Shown piece after piece: positions 1 to 8,790 of a stretch of 64,000 nucleotides of DNA (position 1 is its first letter; each line of letters starts with the position of its first letter). The notes below the pieces were generated by a model, which saw only the letters and a list, made by a program, of their open reading frames with translations, made no database searches and was not told the origin of the DNA. The DNA comes from Sphaerisporangium album (lineage in GTDB: Bacteria > Actinomycetota > Actinomycetes > Streptosporangiales > Streptosporangiaceae). Position numbers and translations under genes: made by a program. The stretch spans positions 124,001 to 188,000 of the forward strand of contig NZ_QOIL01000006.1 of NCBI RefSeq assembly GCF_003323745.1. The letters run 5' to 3'.

Positions 1-302
1 CCGAGGCCCTCGGCGGCACGCCGGAACAGGTCGAGAACGCCGCCGAGATCGGCATCGAGCACAACCTCGGCCTCACCTGCGACCCCATCGGCGGCCTGGT
101 CCAGATCCCCTGCATCGAGCGCAACGCGGTCGCCTCCATCAAGGCCATCACCGCCACCCGCATCGCGATGCGCGGCGACGGCCGCCACTTCGTCAGCCTC
201 GACAAGGCCATCAAGACGATGCGCGACACCGGCCGCGACATGCTCGACAAGTACAAGGAAACCAGCCGCGGCGGCCTCGCCGTCAACGTCATCGAATGCT
301 GA
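1..302 (+). CDS. sdaA: L-serine dehydratase, iron-sulfur type (C-terminal part)
   Basis: Only the last 99 residues are in the window; the gene begins to the left. The enzyme deaminates L-serine to pyruvate and ammonia using a [4Fe-4S] cluster. The visible part holds the family block [16 protein letters not shown], whose two cysteines are known cluster ligands, and ends in VNVIEC with a C-terminal cysteine. In characterised family members a C-terminal Cys folds back into the active site as the fourth cluster ligand until serine displaces it, so the 3' end is intact. A strong hairpin follows at 385-420. It converges with the DUF397/XRE pair. Confidence 0.93.
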   Translation, partial: EALGGTPEQVENAAEIGIEHNLGLTCDPIGGLVQIPCIERNAVASIKAITATRIAMRGDGRHFVSLDKAIKTMRDTGRDMLDKYKETSRGGLAVNVIEC

Positions 303-384
303 ACGTTCGGCCTCACCACTGATGTGGTCGACCGCACTGCTATCGCTTGAATAGACGGTCACATGCGTGGCCAGGTGCGGCGTA

Positions 385-420
385 CCTCTGAGAGCCCCGC
401 AGCCGGCGGGCTCTCAGAGG
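385..420. terminator. Bidirectional hairpin terminator
   Basis: A perfect 13-bp stem (385-397 with 408-420, CCTCTGAGAGCCC and its complement) closes a 10-nt loop between the convergent sdaA and DUF397 genes. There is no T-tract, which is common for actinomycete terminators. Confidence 0.75.
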
Positions 421-464
421 GGTGACTTACGACTTAAATCGCTAACTTCCGGTAGCCGGTGGGC

Positions 465-659
465 TCAGATGGCGCTGTGCTTGACGCCGTGGAGGAATGC
501 GGACCACTCGACAGGAGTGAAGGTCAGGGGCGGGTCGGACGGGGTTTTGCTGTCTCTGACGCCGATGAGGCCGGGGAGGTTCGAGGCCACCTCGACGCAC
601 TGGCCCGCGTCGCCGCTGAAGCTGCTCTTGCGCCACCGCGCGCCCCGAAGGTCATGCAT
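465..659 (-). CDS. DUF397 domain protein
   Basis: A 64-residue protein that is essentially one DUF397 domain, with the family pattern W-R-K-S-S-F-S near the N-terminus, C-V-E-V-A in the middle and V-R-D-S-K followed by F-T-P-V-E-W-S-A-F. The ATG at 659 overlaps the stop of the upstream XRE gene by 8 bp; a TTG one codon earlier is the alternative start. DUF397 proteins are nearly always coded next to a DUF5753 helix-turn-helix regulator and, in streptomycete examples, act as its small partner or antagonist. Coupling by overlap fits fixed stoichiometry. The target is not deducible here. Confidence 0.88.
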   Translation of the reverse strand: MHDLRGARWRKSSFSGDAGQCVEVASNLPGLIGVRDSKTPSDPPLTFTPVEWSAFLHGVKHSAI

Positions 660-1458
660 CAATTCGGATCACCGCTTCCTCGATGAGTCGGAGTGACTGC
701 TTGAACGGTACGGCTTCCGCGCGGATTGCGTCATACTTCCGAATCAGGTCAGAGATCAAGCCACGATCGTCGAAAGTACGCCCGACAGGCTGCGCATCCG
801 CATAGGCGGCATAGGAGGATCCGCTCCGTTCGGCGATGATGAACCCGCCCATGAGCCCACAGTGGGGCCGGGCCGTGTAAGGCACGATCTGGATCGTCAC
901 CAGAGGATGCTGGGCGATCTCAAGCAGGTGGCCGAGCTGCTCGCGCATGATCTCCGTGCCGCCGATCGGATGACGGATCACGTCCTCGTCGATGATGACG
1001 TGGAGCGCGGGAGCGCGATCGCGATGGAGGAGTGTCTGGCGTTGCATGCGGTTCGTGAGTCGTTCCTCCAGTTCGTCGTCCGTGATTCCAGGCCATGTCG
1101 CCAGGATCTCGCGGGCGTACGCCCTCGTCTGGAGCAGGCCGGGGACGACCATGGGTTCCCAGTTCCGGAGAGCAGTTGCGTCCTCTTCCTCTTCCAGCCA
1201 GGGGCGGAGGTATTCGGGGGCCTTGTGCCAGGTGGTGGCCATATACAGCCGGAGCATGGTGCCTTCGAGGGAGAAGGCCCGGTCGCAGAGCTCCGCGAAC
1301 TGCTTCGACGGGGGACGCTTGGCTCTCTCGATCATGTTGACCATGGAGTCGGAGTAGCCGAGCCGCCTGGCCAGTTGCCGCTGGCTCATGTTCGCGGCCT
1401 CGCGGTAGCGGCGCAGCTCGAAGGCGAATAGAGCTCGCGGGGACTCGTGCGGGTCCAT
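652..1458 (-). CDS. XRE-family regulator with DUF5753 domain
   Basis: 268 residues. An N-terminal Cro/C1-type helix-turn-helix (about residues 10-65: FAFELRRYREAANMSQRQLA then YSDSMVNMIERAKRPPS) is followed by a DUF5753 C-terminal domain of about 180 residues with VVPGLLQTRAYAREIL and the conserved HVIIDEDVIRHPIGG segment. I chose the ATG at 1458 because the family begins shortly before the HTH; an upstream ATG at 1581 would add 41 residues that do not resemble the family. It forms a regulatory pair with the overlapping DUF397 gene. Such pairs often sit as orphan accessory loci affecting development or antibiotic production. Confidence 0.9.
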   Translation of the reverse strand: MDPHESPRALFAFELRRYREAANMSQRQLARRLGYSDSMVNMIERAKRPPSKQFAELCDRAFSLEGTMLRLYMATTWHKAPEYLRPWLEEEEDATALRNWEPMVVPGLLQTRAYAREILATWPGITDDELEERLTNRMQRQTLLHRDRAPALHVIIDEDVIRHPIGGTEIMREQLGHLLEIAQHPLVTIQIVPYTARPHCGLMGGFIIAERSGSSYAAYADAQPVGRTFDDRGLISDLIRKYDAIRAEAVPFKQSLRLIEEAVIRIDA

Positions 1459-1736
1459 CTCTTTGTCGGGGGACAAAAGTGCACCTACCCATCCATGTGT
1501 GATCGTTTGATGAGATCGCTTCGCGCACCTAACGGATTCGTTCACCGGAGCTGTGAGCACAGAGTGTTTTCGATTCGCCACAGATCGTAGTCGCGCTTTG
1601 GCACGCTTGCAGGGCGAAGTTCGAAAGTCGCCGGCGAATTCTTCGTCCGGGCGTAAAAGAAGGAAGGGCGGCGCAGGAGGGAGTGACCATCAATAGACAG
1701 AAAGCCGACTCCGGGAAGGCCCTAGAAACACGCCGA

Positions 1737-1760
1737 CCCTCGGCGGTGTTCCGCCGAGGG
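1737..1760. terminator. Hairpin terminator after the ArsR-SRPBCC pair
   Basis: A perfect 10-bp stem (1737-1746 with 1751-1760) with a TGTT loop lies downstream of the SRPBCC stop on the minus strand. Confidence 0.65.
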
Positions 1761-1780
1761 CCTTTGGCTATTTCGTCTCC

Positions 1781-1796
1781 GGCGCCCGCAGGCGCC
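1781..1796. terminator. Short hairpin next to a T-run
   Basis: GGCGCC-CGCA-GGCGCC forms a 6-bp stem; on the plus strand it is followed by GTTTTA. It may be a second element of the same termination region. Confidence 0.4.
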
Positions 1797-1861
1797 GTTT
1801 TACGTCCATGGAATTCGTGCGGCGGAGGTCGTCGAGAGTCGCCGGCCTTCGCCACTCGGGG

Positions 1862-2311
1862 TCAGGCGGCGGCGCTCAGGGACTCGCCGGTTTCCAGCAC
1901 CGTCTTCAGGCCGCTGAGGACCAGCATCCAGCCCTCGCCGGAGACCTTCTCGGCGGTGATCGGGGCGCCTTCGAGCCTGTCGTGGGTGACGGTGAGCTTG
2001 CAGAAGCCGCCCTCCTGGGGCTCGATCTCCCAGGTGACGCGGCTCGGGTCCTCCTTGGCCTGGTCGGGGTCGTACAGGGAACGCCATTCGTGGACGAGCC
2101 TGCGCGGCGGGTCGAATTCCATGACGGCGCCCTCGGTCCAGACGGAGCCGTCGGGGCCGTGGGAGATGTGGCCGTCGGGGGTGTTCTCGACGCGGGCCGT
2201 GTGGAAGTACCGCCGGGTGATGTCGGGCTTGACCAAGGCCTCCCAGATGCGTTCGGGGGTCGCCTTGATGAAGACCTGGTATATCTGCGTCGTCTGTGCG
2301 GGCATCGTCAT
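1862..2311 (-). CDS. SRPBCC (AHSA1-like) domain protein
   Basis: 149 residues of the START/Bet v1-like fold (AHSA1 group), with IYQVFIKATPERIWEAL at the N-terminus and the C-terminal GGFCKLTVTHD strand plus GEGWMLVLSGLKTVLETG helix. These proteins bind hydrophobic ligands; the ligand here is unknown. The ATG at 2311 overlaps the stop of the upstream ArsR gene as ATGA, so the two are translationally coupled. ArsR-SRPBCC pairs are widespread in actinomycetes and are presumed to be a repressor with a ligand-binding partner. An upstream in-frame ATG would run into the ArsR gene and is not needed. Confidence 0.88.
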   Translation of the reverse strand: MTMPAQTTQIYQVFIKATPERIWEALVKPDITRRYFHTARVENTPDGHISHGPDGSVWTEGAVMEFDPPRRLVHEWRSLYDPDQAKEDPSRVTWEIEPQEGGFCKLTVTHDRLEGAPITAEKVSGEGWMLVLSGLKTVLETGESLSAAA

Positions 2312-2628
2312 TCCTCCGCTTCGAGCTCTCTTTTCATGTCGGCCAGCATCGCGGCCGGGCCGGCGGTGTATTTGTCGATCCACCGGTCGTGGATGAGCCG
2401 GATCGGCACCGGGTTGAGAAAGTGCAGTTTCTCCCGGCCCGATCTGCGGGTGACGACCAGTCCCGCCTCCTCCAGCACGCGCAGGTGCTTCATCACCCCG
2501 AACCGCGTCATCTCGACCTCGGACTCCAGCTCGCCCAGCGTGCGGCCGTCACGCTCGAAAAGCCGGTCGAGCAGCAGCCGCCTGGTCGAGTCGGCGAGCG
2601 CCTTGAAGACGCGGTCATCGTCGTCCAC
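2308..2628 (-). CDS. ArsR-family transcriptional repressor
   Basis: 106-residue winged helix-turn-helix: RVFKALADSTRRLLLDRLFE, then LGELESEVEMTRFGVMKHLRVLEEAGLV and the wing VTRRSGREKLHFLN. It has no ArsR-type metal-binding Cys pair, so it is likely of the SRPBCC-associated subgroup. I prefer the GTG at 2628: it lies 7 nt downstream of a -10-like CATTCT and 18 nt further upstream is a perfect TTGACA, so the mRNA would be leaderless. The GTG at 2658 would place the start codon inside the operator palindrome. The gene is coupled to the SRPBCC gene and probably autoregulated. Confidence 0.87.
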   Translation of the reverse strand: MDDDDRVFKALADSTRRLLLDRLFERDGRTLGELESEVEMTRFGVMKHLRVLEEAGLVVTRRSGREKLHFLNPVPIRLIHDRWIDKYTAGPAAMLADMKRELEAEE

Positions 2629-2635
2629 GCCGTCC

Positions 2636-2665
2636 AGAATGGGTGACCAAATGGTCACATGTCAA
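2636..2665 (-). promoter_or_regulatory. ArsR promoter with an internal operator palindrome
   Basis: On the minus strand TTGACA (2665-2660), 18 nt, then CATTCT (2641-2636). The spacer holds GTGACCA-TT-TGGTCAC (2643-2658), two perfect 7-bp arms, where ArsR binding would block RNA polymerase. Confidence 0.65.
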
Positions 2666-2876
2666 GGCACTCAGCTGTCCGTTTTGTCCGATCAAGTCTC
2701 TGGGTCCGCCCGTACGGCTCCGAACTGCAACTTTCGGGCCGCTGTTGAAAGTTTCACCCGCGATGTCGCGTCATCGCAGATGGCACGTCCCGACCGGCCA
2801 CGGTGATTGAGGTCGCGTTGTCCGCGTGCCTACGGTGCTGGCGTCCACGCACGGTGATCCGCTCAAGGAGTCCGTC

Positions 2877-4562
2877 ATGCGCGCCCGTGTCGTCCCGGCA
2901 CTGATCTTGGCTCTGCTCGCACTGGTCGTCACCGCTCCCGAGGCACGCGCTCAGGTGCTGGGCGGGTTCGACTTCTCGCGGGCGGAGGTCTCCGTCACGG
3001 GTCTTCAGGTCCCGTGGGGCCTCGCGTTCCTGCCGGACGGCAGCGCGCTGGTCTCCGAACGCAACACGGGACGGATCCTCCAGGTTCGTCCCGGCCAGAC
3101 GCCCACGCCCGTCGCCACGATCAGCGGGGTGAGCGCCTCGGGTGAGAGCGGCCTGATGGGCATCGCCGTCTCGCCCTCCTACGCCCAGGACGGCTGGGTG
3201 TACGCCTACTTCACCAGCACCGCCGGGGACAACCGGCTGGTGAGGCTGCAACTGAGCGCCCCGCAGACGCAGACCGTGGTCTTCTCCGGGGTGCCGAGCA
3301 ACACCTTCCACGACGGAGGCCGCATCGCCTTCGGGCCGGACGGCATGCTCTACGTGGCGACCGGCGACGCAGGCACATCCAGCAACGCCCAGAGCCTCAG
3401 CAGCCCGGCCGGGAAGATCCTGCGCATGACGCCCACGGGCGGGGTGCCTTCGGACAATCCGTTCGCGGGCTCGCGTGTCTGGAGCTACGGCCACCGCAAC
3501 GTCCAGGGCCTCGCCTGGGACTCCCAGGGCAGGATGTACGCCGCCGAACTCGGACAGAACACCTGGGACGAGGTCAACCAGATCGTCGCGGGCGCCAACT
3601 ACGGCTGGCCGACGTGCGAGGGGACCTGCAACAACCCCTCCTTCCGCAACCCGATCGTCACGTGGACGACCGCCGAGGCGTCGCCGAGCGGGCTGGCCTG
3701 GGCCAACAACACGCTCTTCGTCGCGGCGCTGCGCGGCCAGCGGCTGTGGACGGTGCCGCTGAGCGGCAGCGGGACGCCGGGCACCCCGGTGGCCGAGTTC
3801 CAGTCGGCCTACGGACGCCTGCGCGCGGTCACGGTCGGCCCGGACGGCTGGCTCTGGGTGACGACCAGCAACCGGGACGGCCGCGGCACCCCGGTGGCCC
3901 AGGACGACCGCATCCTCCGCGTCCCGCCGGCCACGAGCGGAGGCGACACCACCCCGCCGACCGCGCCGGGCACCCTGGCCGCGTCGGGGACGACCGCCGG
4001 CGCCACCACCCTGACCTGGACCGCCTCGACCGACAACGTCGGCGTGACCGGCTACGACGTCCTGCGCGCCCCGGGCGCCTCCGGCGGCACGTTCACGCAG
4101 GTCGGGACCTCGGCGACCACCACGTTCACCGACACCGGGCTGACCGCGAGCACCACGTACCGCTACCAGGTGCGGGCCCGGGACGCGGCGGGCAACCTTT
4201 CCCCGGTGTCCAACACGGTCACGGTCACCACCCTGGGAGGCGGCGGCACCGCTGGATGCGCGGTGACGGCGACCACCCAGTCCCTGTGGGGCACCGGCTA
4301 TGTGATCCAGCCGGTCACGGTCACCAACAGCGGCACGTCCGCCATCACCGGGTGGACGGTGACGATCACGCTGCCCACCGGCCACGCCGTCACCGGCTCC
4401 TGGGGCGCCACACTGACCACCAGCGGCCAGACCGTCACCGCCAGGAACCTCGCCTACAACGGCACGCTGGCCCCCGGCCAGAGCGTCACCTTCGGCTTCC
4501 AGGGCAGCCGCCCCGGCGGCAACACCCTGCTCCCCTCCGGCTACCAGTGCACGAGCCCCTGA
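2877..4562 (+). CDS. Secreted PQQ-type sugar dehydrogenase with FN3 and CBM2 domains
   Basis: 561 residues. A signal peptide (residues 1-26, ending APEARAQ) leads into a six-bladed soluble glucose/sorbosone dehydrogenase domain (about 35-350) with PWGLAFLPDGSALVSER, FHDGGRIAFGPDGMLYVATGDAG and a YGHRNVQGLAW block. A fibronectin type III domain (about 357-450) and a family 2 carbohydrate-binding module (about 460-561, from CAVTATTQ to YQCTSP with terminal Cys pair) follow. It probably oxidises sugars or sugar lactone precursors outside the cell while tethered to cellulose or chitin; the acceptor is unknown. The ATG at 2877 has AAGGAG 7 nt upstream. Monocistronic. Confidence 0.9.
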   Translation: MRARVVPALILALLALVVTAPEARAQVLGGFDFSRAEVSVTGLQVPWGLAFLPDGSALVSERNTGRILQVRPGQTPTPVATISGVSASGESGLMGIAVSPSYAQDGWVYAYFTSTAGDNRLVRLQLSAPQTQTVVFSGVPSNTFHDGGRIAFGPDGMLYVATGDAGTSSNAQSLSSPAGKILRMTPTGGVPSDNPFAGSRVWSYGHRNVQGLAWDSQGRMYAAELGQNTWDEVNQIVAGANYGWPTCEGTCNNPSFRNPIVTWTTAEASPSGLAWANNTLFVAALRGQRLWTVPLSGSGTPGTPVAEFQSAYGRLRAVTVGPDGWLWVTTSNRDGRGTPVAQDDRILRVPPATSGGDTTPPTAPGTLAASGTTAGATTLTWTASTDNVGVTGYDVLRAPGASGGTFTQVGTSATTTFTDTGLTASTTYRYQVRARDAAGNLSPVSNTVTVTTLGGGGTAGCAVTATTQSLWGTGYVIQPVTVTNSGTSAITGWTVTITLPTGHAVTGSWGATLTTSGQTVTARNLAYNGTLAPGQSVTFGFQGSRPGGNTLLPSGYQCTSP

Positions 4563-4616
4563 CCTGGCGGTCCATGGTCTACGGCGGCCGAGGGACAGAA
4601 CGGCGGCGAGGAGCGG

Positions 4617-5348
4617 TCAGATGCCCAGGCCGGTGGCGATTCCGTCCAGGACGTAGGTGAGGCCCGTCTCGAACTGCCAGGCGAGGTCGTCCTTGCGGGC
4701 GGCCTCGCGCAGGTAGCGCAGGAAGGCGGGGTAGCGGCCCGTGCTCATGAGCCAGGACATCTGCGGCGCGAGCCCCGCGCGCAGGTCGGCGCCGCTCGAC
4801 CACCCCTGGCCGGCCATGAGCTCGCGCATGGCGACCTCCGCGTGCGCCGTGCCCTGCGCGTAGGAGTCGACGGTCTTGATCACGACCAGCTTCGCGTCGG
4901 CGTCGAGGCCGAGGCCGTCGAGCGTGCCGAACAGGCGTTCCATGACCGCGTGCCGGTTGGGGGTCAGCGCGAGCGCCGTGCGCGGCGGCAGGTGGGCCAG
5001 CCACGGATGCCGCAGGGCCAGATCACGCGTCCCCACCGCCAGCGCCCGCATGGTCTCCCGCCACCCGGCCCCCTCGGGCAGCGCCACCTCGCCGTTGACC
5101 TGGTCGACCATCAGCTCCAGGACGTCGTCCTTGCCGGAGACGTACCGATAGGCGGCCATGGGGGCGACGCCCAGCTCGGCGGCGAGCCGGCGCATGGTGA
5201 TGGCGTCCAGGCCGTGGGCGTCGGCGATCTCGACGGCCACCGTGGCGATCCGCTGGGGCGTCAGCGTCTGGCGGGGGGCGGGCGCGGGTCGTTCGAGGCG
5301 CTCCCACAGGGTGACCTGCGGGTTCTCGCCTTTCTTGTTCACGGCCAA
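4617..5348 (-). CDS. TetR-family repressor (TetR_C_1 type)
   Basis: 243 residues. HTH at about 30-75 (TPQRIATVAVEIADAHG, ITMRRLAAELGVAPMAAYRYVSGKDDVLELM) and a TetR-class C-terminal domain as in tetracycline-type repressors. It is divergent from the short-chain dehydrogenase at 5464 and separated from it by 115 bp containing three copies of a GTAC-AAC-GTAC-like site. By position it most likely represses itself and the dehydrogenase, being released by a small molecule; the ligand is not identifiable. Confidence 0.9.
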   Translation of the reverse strand: MAVNKKGENPQVTLWERLERPAPAPRQTLTPQRIATVAVEIADAHGLDAITMRRLAAELGVAPMAAYRYVSGKDDVLELMVDQVNGEVALPEGAGWRETMRALAVGTRDLALRHPWLAHLPPRTALALTPNRHAVMERLFGTLDGLGLDADAKLVVIKTVDSYAQGTAHAEVAMRELMAGQGWSSGADLRAGLAPQMSWLMSTGRYPAFLRYLREAARKDDLAWQFETGLTYVLDGIATGLGI

Positions 5349-5376
5349 CGTGCGTCTCCCTCAGGTCGCCGTTTGT

Positions 5377-5447
5377 GTACAACGTACCAGCGGTAGACAA
5401 CGTACACGACGCTGATACGGTGTATCCGCCAAAGATACAACGTACAC
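5377..5447. promoter_or_regulatory. Three repeated TetR operator-like sites
   Basis: GTACAACGTAC (5377-5387), AGACAACGTACAC (5395-5407) and ATACAACGTACAC (5435-5447) lie in the shared promoter region of the TetR gene and the SDR gene. The first is a near palindrome (GTAC-N3-GTAC); the others keep the right half and core. Confidence 0.65.
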
Positions 5448-5463
5448 AGCGAGCGGAACCTCA

Positions 5464-6213
5464 ATGACGACACTGGCAGGCAAGACCGCGCTGGTCACCG
5501 GCGGCGGCAGGGGAATCGGCCGGGCGATAGCCCTGCGCCTAGGGCGGGACGGGGCCCGGGTCGGCGTCCACTACGGCACCGGCGAGCGGGCGGCCCGCGA
5601 GACCGTCGCGGAGATCGAGGCGGCCGGCGGCCAGGCCTTCGCGCTGCGAGCCGAGCTGGGCTCCCCGGACGGCGCCGAGATCCTGTGGGCCGCCTTCGAC
5701 GCGCGGGCCGGCGAGCTGGACATCCTGGTGAACAACGCGGGGGTCCTCGGCGACCTGGCCCGGATCGAGGAGGTGACGCCCGAGAACTTCGACCGGGTCT
5801 TCTCCGTCAACACCCGAGCCCCCTTCTTCGTCACCCGGCTCGGCCTGGAGCGGCTGCGGGACGGCGGCCGGATCGTCAACGTCTCGTCGGTGCTGACCCG
5901 GGGGTACACCCAGCCGTCCTCGATCACCTATGCCATGTCCAAGGGAGCTCTGGACGTGCTCACCGCCACGCTCGCCAAGCAGCTCGGCCCGCGCGCGATC
6001 ACCGTCAACACCGTGGCGCCCGGCGTCGTCGACACCGACATGCACGCGGGACGGCTGACCGGTGACACGCTCACGTGGGTGGAGTCGGCGTCCCCACTGG
6101 GCCGGGTCGGCGTACCCGACGACATCGCGGGCGCGGTCGCCTTCCTGACCTCGGAGGACGGCCGCTGGGTCACCGGGCACTGGCTGGAGGTCTCGGGCGG
6201 GACGCTCCTCTAG
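5464..6213 (+). CDS. Short-chain dehydrogenase/reductase (SDR)
   Basis: 249-residue classical SDR. It shows the NAD(P) motif TGGGRGIG (residues 13-20), NNAG, catalytic Ser in NVSSVLTRG and the YAMSK active-site pair, and the PGVVDTDM segment. The residue context (HYGTGERAARE after strand 2) suggests NADP or NAD cannot be firmly told apart. It is controlled most likely by the divergent TetR protein. TetR-SDR pairs like this usually detoxify carbonyl compounds or act in secondary metabolism; the substrate is not deducible. Confidence 0.92.
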   Translation: MTTLAGKTALVTGGGRGIGRAIALRLGRDGARVGVHYGTGERAARETVAEIEAAGGQAFALRAELGSPDGAEILWAAFDARAGELDILVNNAGVLGDLARIEEVTPENFDRVFSVNTRAPFFVTRLGLERLRDGGRIVNVSSVLTRGYTQPSSITYAMSKGALDVLTATLAKQLGPRAITVNTVAPGVVDTDMHAGRLTGDTLTWVESASPLGRVGVPDDIAGAVAFLTSEDGRWVTGHWLEVSGGTLL

Positions 6214-6265
6214 CGGGTCCCTGCCGGCGCGGATGCCGGCGGCCGCGTCTCGGCGGGCCGCACGG

Positions 6266-6946
6266 TCAGCGCCCGGCGGTGGCCGGGACGTTCGCGAGGG
6301 CCCGTGCCGCGCCGGCGCGGGCCCGCCACAGTTCCACGCCGAGCCAGGCGGCGCCGATCGCGGTCAGCGCGCCATGGGCGATGCGGAGCGCGTCCGTGCT
6401 GAAGAACTGCGGGATGAACAGGGCGAAGGCGGCGGCGAGAGGGACGGCGCTCCAGCGGGCCAGGACGCCCGAGCGCCATACCGCGACGGCGGCCATCACG
6501 ACGCCCACACCGAGCAGGACGAGCCCGGCGCCGAACATGGTGATCGCCACGGGCTGGTAGCGGAACTCGTCCACCAGGGTCAGCAGCGACGGGTCGCCGT
6601 GCTGGACGGCCCGCCGGGCGATGACGTTCAGGCCCAAGTCCTCGGCGCCGTAGTACGGCAGGGTGAGCCCCGCGCCGATCATCGCCACCGCGAGGGCGTG
6701 CAGGCTGCGGCGGTGGCCGAGCACGAGGTGGACGCCCAGCAGCCCGAGCGTGAGGAGTATGAAGCCGATCATGGCGAACAGGTGGGACGCGATCCAGGCC
6801 GGGGAGCCGATCGCCTCGGCGCCCGCCATCGAGGACTCGTCGGAGTAGGGACGGACGACGGGATACAGAAAGAACAGGACACCGGCCACCACGAGGGCGG
6901 CGGCTCCAAGGCGGGCGCGGGGCGCGGCGAGAGGGACGGAGTCCAT
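6266..6946 (-). CDS. Hypothetical membrane protein
   Basis: 226 residues with about six predicted membrane segments, for example LGAAALVVAGVLFFLYPVV, LFAMIGFILLTLGLLGVHLVLG, ITMFGAGLVLLGVGVVMAAVAVW and a C-terminal LTAIGAAWLGVELW. I do not recognise the family. A 13-bp palindrome lies about 50 bp upstream, suggesting regulation. It converges with the SDR gene. No catalytic motif is evident. Confidence 0.75.
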   Translation of the reverse strand: MDSVPLAAPRARLGAAALVVAGVLFFLYPVVRPYSDESSMAGAEAIGSPAWIASHLFAMIGFILLTLGLLGVHLVLGHRRSLHALAVAMIGAGLTLPYYGAEDLGLNVIARRAVQHGDPSLLTLVDEFRYQPVAITMFGAGLVLLGVGVVMAAVAVWRSGVLARWSAVPLAAAFALFIPQFFSTDALRIAHGALTAIGAAWLGVELWRARAGAARALANVPATAGR

Positions 6947-7257
6947 GACCGGTTCCTAACGAGAGGGGGAGCACCTTCAGTTCAGCGCTCCCGTTCAAGA
7001 GCAATGCTCTCTGTTGAGAACGCTGATGTCAATCAAGTTCTCCGCTCTATCAATCCCGAGAAAGAACGACGCCGAGAAAGGACAGAGACGGACGGGCGAA
7101 GATCGGAGATCGGCCCGAAGGCGGCGGCACAGAACGGCGGTGGGAGCCGGAGCCTCGAGAAGGGGTGGCGGTCAGAGAGGGCAGAGGCGCGGGGCGCCGT
7201 GGCGGGGGTGGGCGGGGCTAGCATGTAGAGCCCGTTGTCCCCCCGAGGAGGTTCGCG
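6947..7257. other. Intergenic region between divergent genes
   Basis: About 310 bp between the membrane protein at 6946 and the glycosyltransferase-like gene at 7258. Apart from the palindrome near 7004 and the AGGAGG ribosome binding site at 7246-7251 I see nothing more in it. Confidence 0.5.
6998..7010. promoter_or_regulatory. Operator-like palindrome
   Basis: AGAGCA-A-TGCTCT is a perfect 6-bp inverted repeat around one base, upstream of the minus-strand membrane protein. It resembles TetR-family operators; no TetR gene adjoins it. Confidence 0.45.
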
Positions 7258-8790
7258 GTGTTGTCGGGTGCGGCTCCCCGTGCGGCCGGGTCGTCGGCTG
7301 AGGTGGAGACCGGCACTCCGGCGGGGGTGTCGTCCGGGCGGGCGCGCGGGGGCTTCGGTACGTTCGCCCGCGCGCACTGGGTGTTCCTGCTCGCGGTCGT
7401 CGCCGGGGCGGCGCTGAGGCTGGTCGCCGTGCTCGGGTACCGGCCGGCGCTCTGGTTCTGGGCCGACTCGTTCGTCTACGTCAACGCGGCGCTCGATCCG
7501 CAGCCACTGGAGTCACGGCCGTCCGGCTATTCGCTCTTCCTGTGGGCGCTCCGCCCGTTCCACAGCTTCACCACCGTCGTCGTGGTCCAGCACATACTCG
7601 GGCTGGCGATGGCGGTCTGCGTGTACGCGCTGCTGCGCCGCCGGGCCCGGCTCCCCGGCTGGGGGGCGACGCTCGCGGCCGTCCCGGTGCTGTTCGACGT
7701 GCACATGTTGCAGCTCGAACACCTGGTCATGGCCGACCTGCTGTTCACGTTCCTGGTGACGGCGGCGGTGACCCTCCTGCTGTGGAGGCGGCGGCCGACG
7801 GTCTGGACGGCCGCCGGCGCGGGCCTGCTGCTGATGGCCGCCACCCTGACCCGCACGGTGGGGCTGCCCGTCCTGATCGTCGTTCTGGTGGCCATGGTGA
7901 TCGCGCGGGCGGGGCTGCGCGCCGTGCCGGCGACGGCGCTGGCCGCCGCCGTGGGCATCGGCGGCTACGCGGTCTGGTTCCACGCCGAGCACGGGAGCTA
8001 CGGTCTCGGCCAGAGCAACGTGTGGCTGTGGGCGCGCACGATGAGCTTCGCGGACTGCGCGAAGCTCAGGCCGTCCGGCGAGGAGAAGATCCTCTGCCCC
8101 ACGGAGCCGGTCTCCGCGCGTCCCGCTCCCCCGGTGTACATCTGGGACGGGGACTCGCCGCTGGCCAAGGTCAAGAAGGACGCCGATCGGGAGCGACTGG
8201 CGGGCGCCTTCTCCAAGGACGCGATCCTGGGGCAGCCGTTCGACTTCGTGCTCACCGGCGTCAGGGACGCTCTGTGGAGCTTCGAATGGACACGCCGGAT
8301 ATATCCGACGCCCGGCCCGCAGAGCGCGTACGTCTTCCCCGACTCCGTGAAGCCGTTCACGGACAAGATCGCCTCGTCTGGCCGCACCGCGCCCGAGCTG
8401 ACCGCCGCCTACCAGGGCCACGGCGGCGACACCGTGGTGGCCGAGCCCTATGCCGGATGGCTGCGCGCCTACCAGGAGCAGGGCTACGTCCGGGGCCCGC
8501 TGCTGGCGCTGATCCTGCTGACGGGCCTGGCCGGGGTGGTCGTCCGGTGGCGGAGGCTGGGCGGTCCGGTGCTGCTGCCCTGGGCGGTCGCGGTGTCGCT
8601 GCTCGTGCTCCCGCCGATGATCGCCGCGTTCGACCACCGCTACGTCGTGCCGGTCGTGCCGGTCGCCTGCCTCGCGGCGGGCCTCGCCTTCGCCCGCCGC
8701 ACTCAGGATGAGGCGACGGAGGACTCGTCCCACCAGGCCCGGCATCGGCGGCAGGACGGCGGCGACGCGACCCACCACGCGGAGGCATGA
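7258..8790 (+). CDS. Polytopic GT-C-like membrane glycosyltransferase, putative
   Basis: 510 residues with roughly 10 membrane helices and a large extracytoplasmic loop (about residues 250-400). The first loop after helix 1 carries [17 protein letters not shown] and [16 protein letters not shown], the acidic/polar pattern of GT-C enzymes (PMT/ArnT-like) that use lipid-linked sugars. The C-terminal 30 residues are hydrophilic and His/Arg-rich. The GTG at 7258 has AGGAGG 6 nt upstream. Donor and acceptor are unknown. It stands alone. Confidence 0.7.
   Translation: MLSGAAPRAAGSSAEVETGTPAGVSSGRARGGFGTFARAHWVFLLAVVAGAALRLVAVLGYRPALWFWADSFVYVNAALDPQPLESRPSGYSLFLWALRPFHSFTTVVVVQHILGLAMAVCVYALLRRRARLPGWGATLAAVPVLFDVHMLQLEHLVMADLLFTFLVTAAVTLLLWRRRPTVWTAAGAGLLLMAATLTRTVGLPVLIVVLVAMVIARAGLRAVPATALAAAVGIGGYAVWFHAEHGSYGLGQSNVWLWARTMSFADCAKLRPSGEEKILCPTEPVSARPAPPVYIWDGDSPLAKVKKDADRERLAGAFSKDAILGQPFDFVLTGVRDALWSFEWTRRIYPTPGPQSAYVFPDSVKPFTDKIASSGRTAPELTAAYQGHGGDTVVAEPYAGWLRAYQEQGYVRGPLLALILLTGLAGVVVRWRRLGGPVLLPWAVAVSLLVLPPMIAAFDHRYVVPVVPVACLAAGLAFARRTQDEATEDSSHQARHRRQDGGDATHHAEA

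Larger units (their letters stand above)
1459..1861. other. Intergenic region with two hairpins
   Basis: About 400 bp between the XRE gene and the SRPBCC gene, both read leftward. It should hold the XRE promoter on its left side and the terminator of the ArsR-SRPBCC pair on its right side. I see no convincing gene; both strands have only short or low-quality frames. Confidence 0.6.

Noticed and set aside
2754-4385. A 543-codon minus-strand frame
   Set aside because: Antisense to the sugar dehydrogenase gene; no motif, biased composition.
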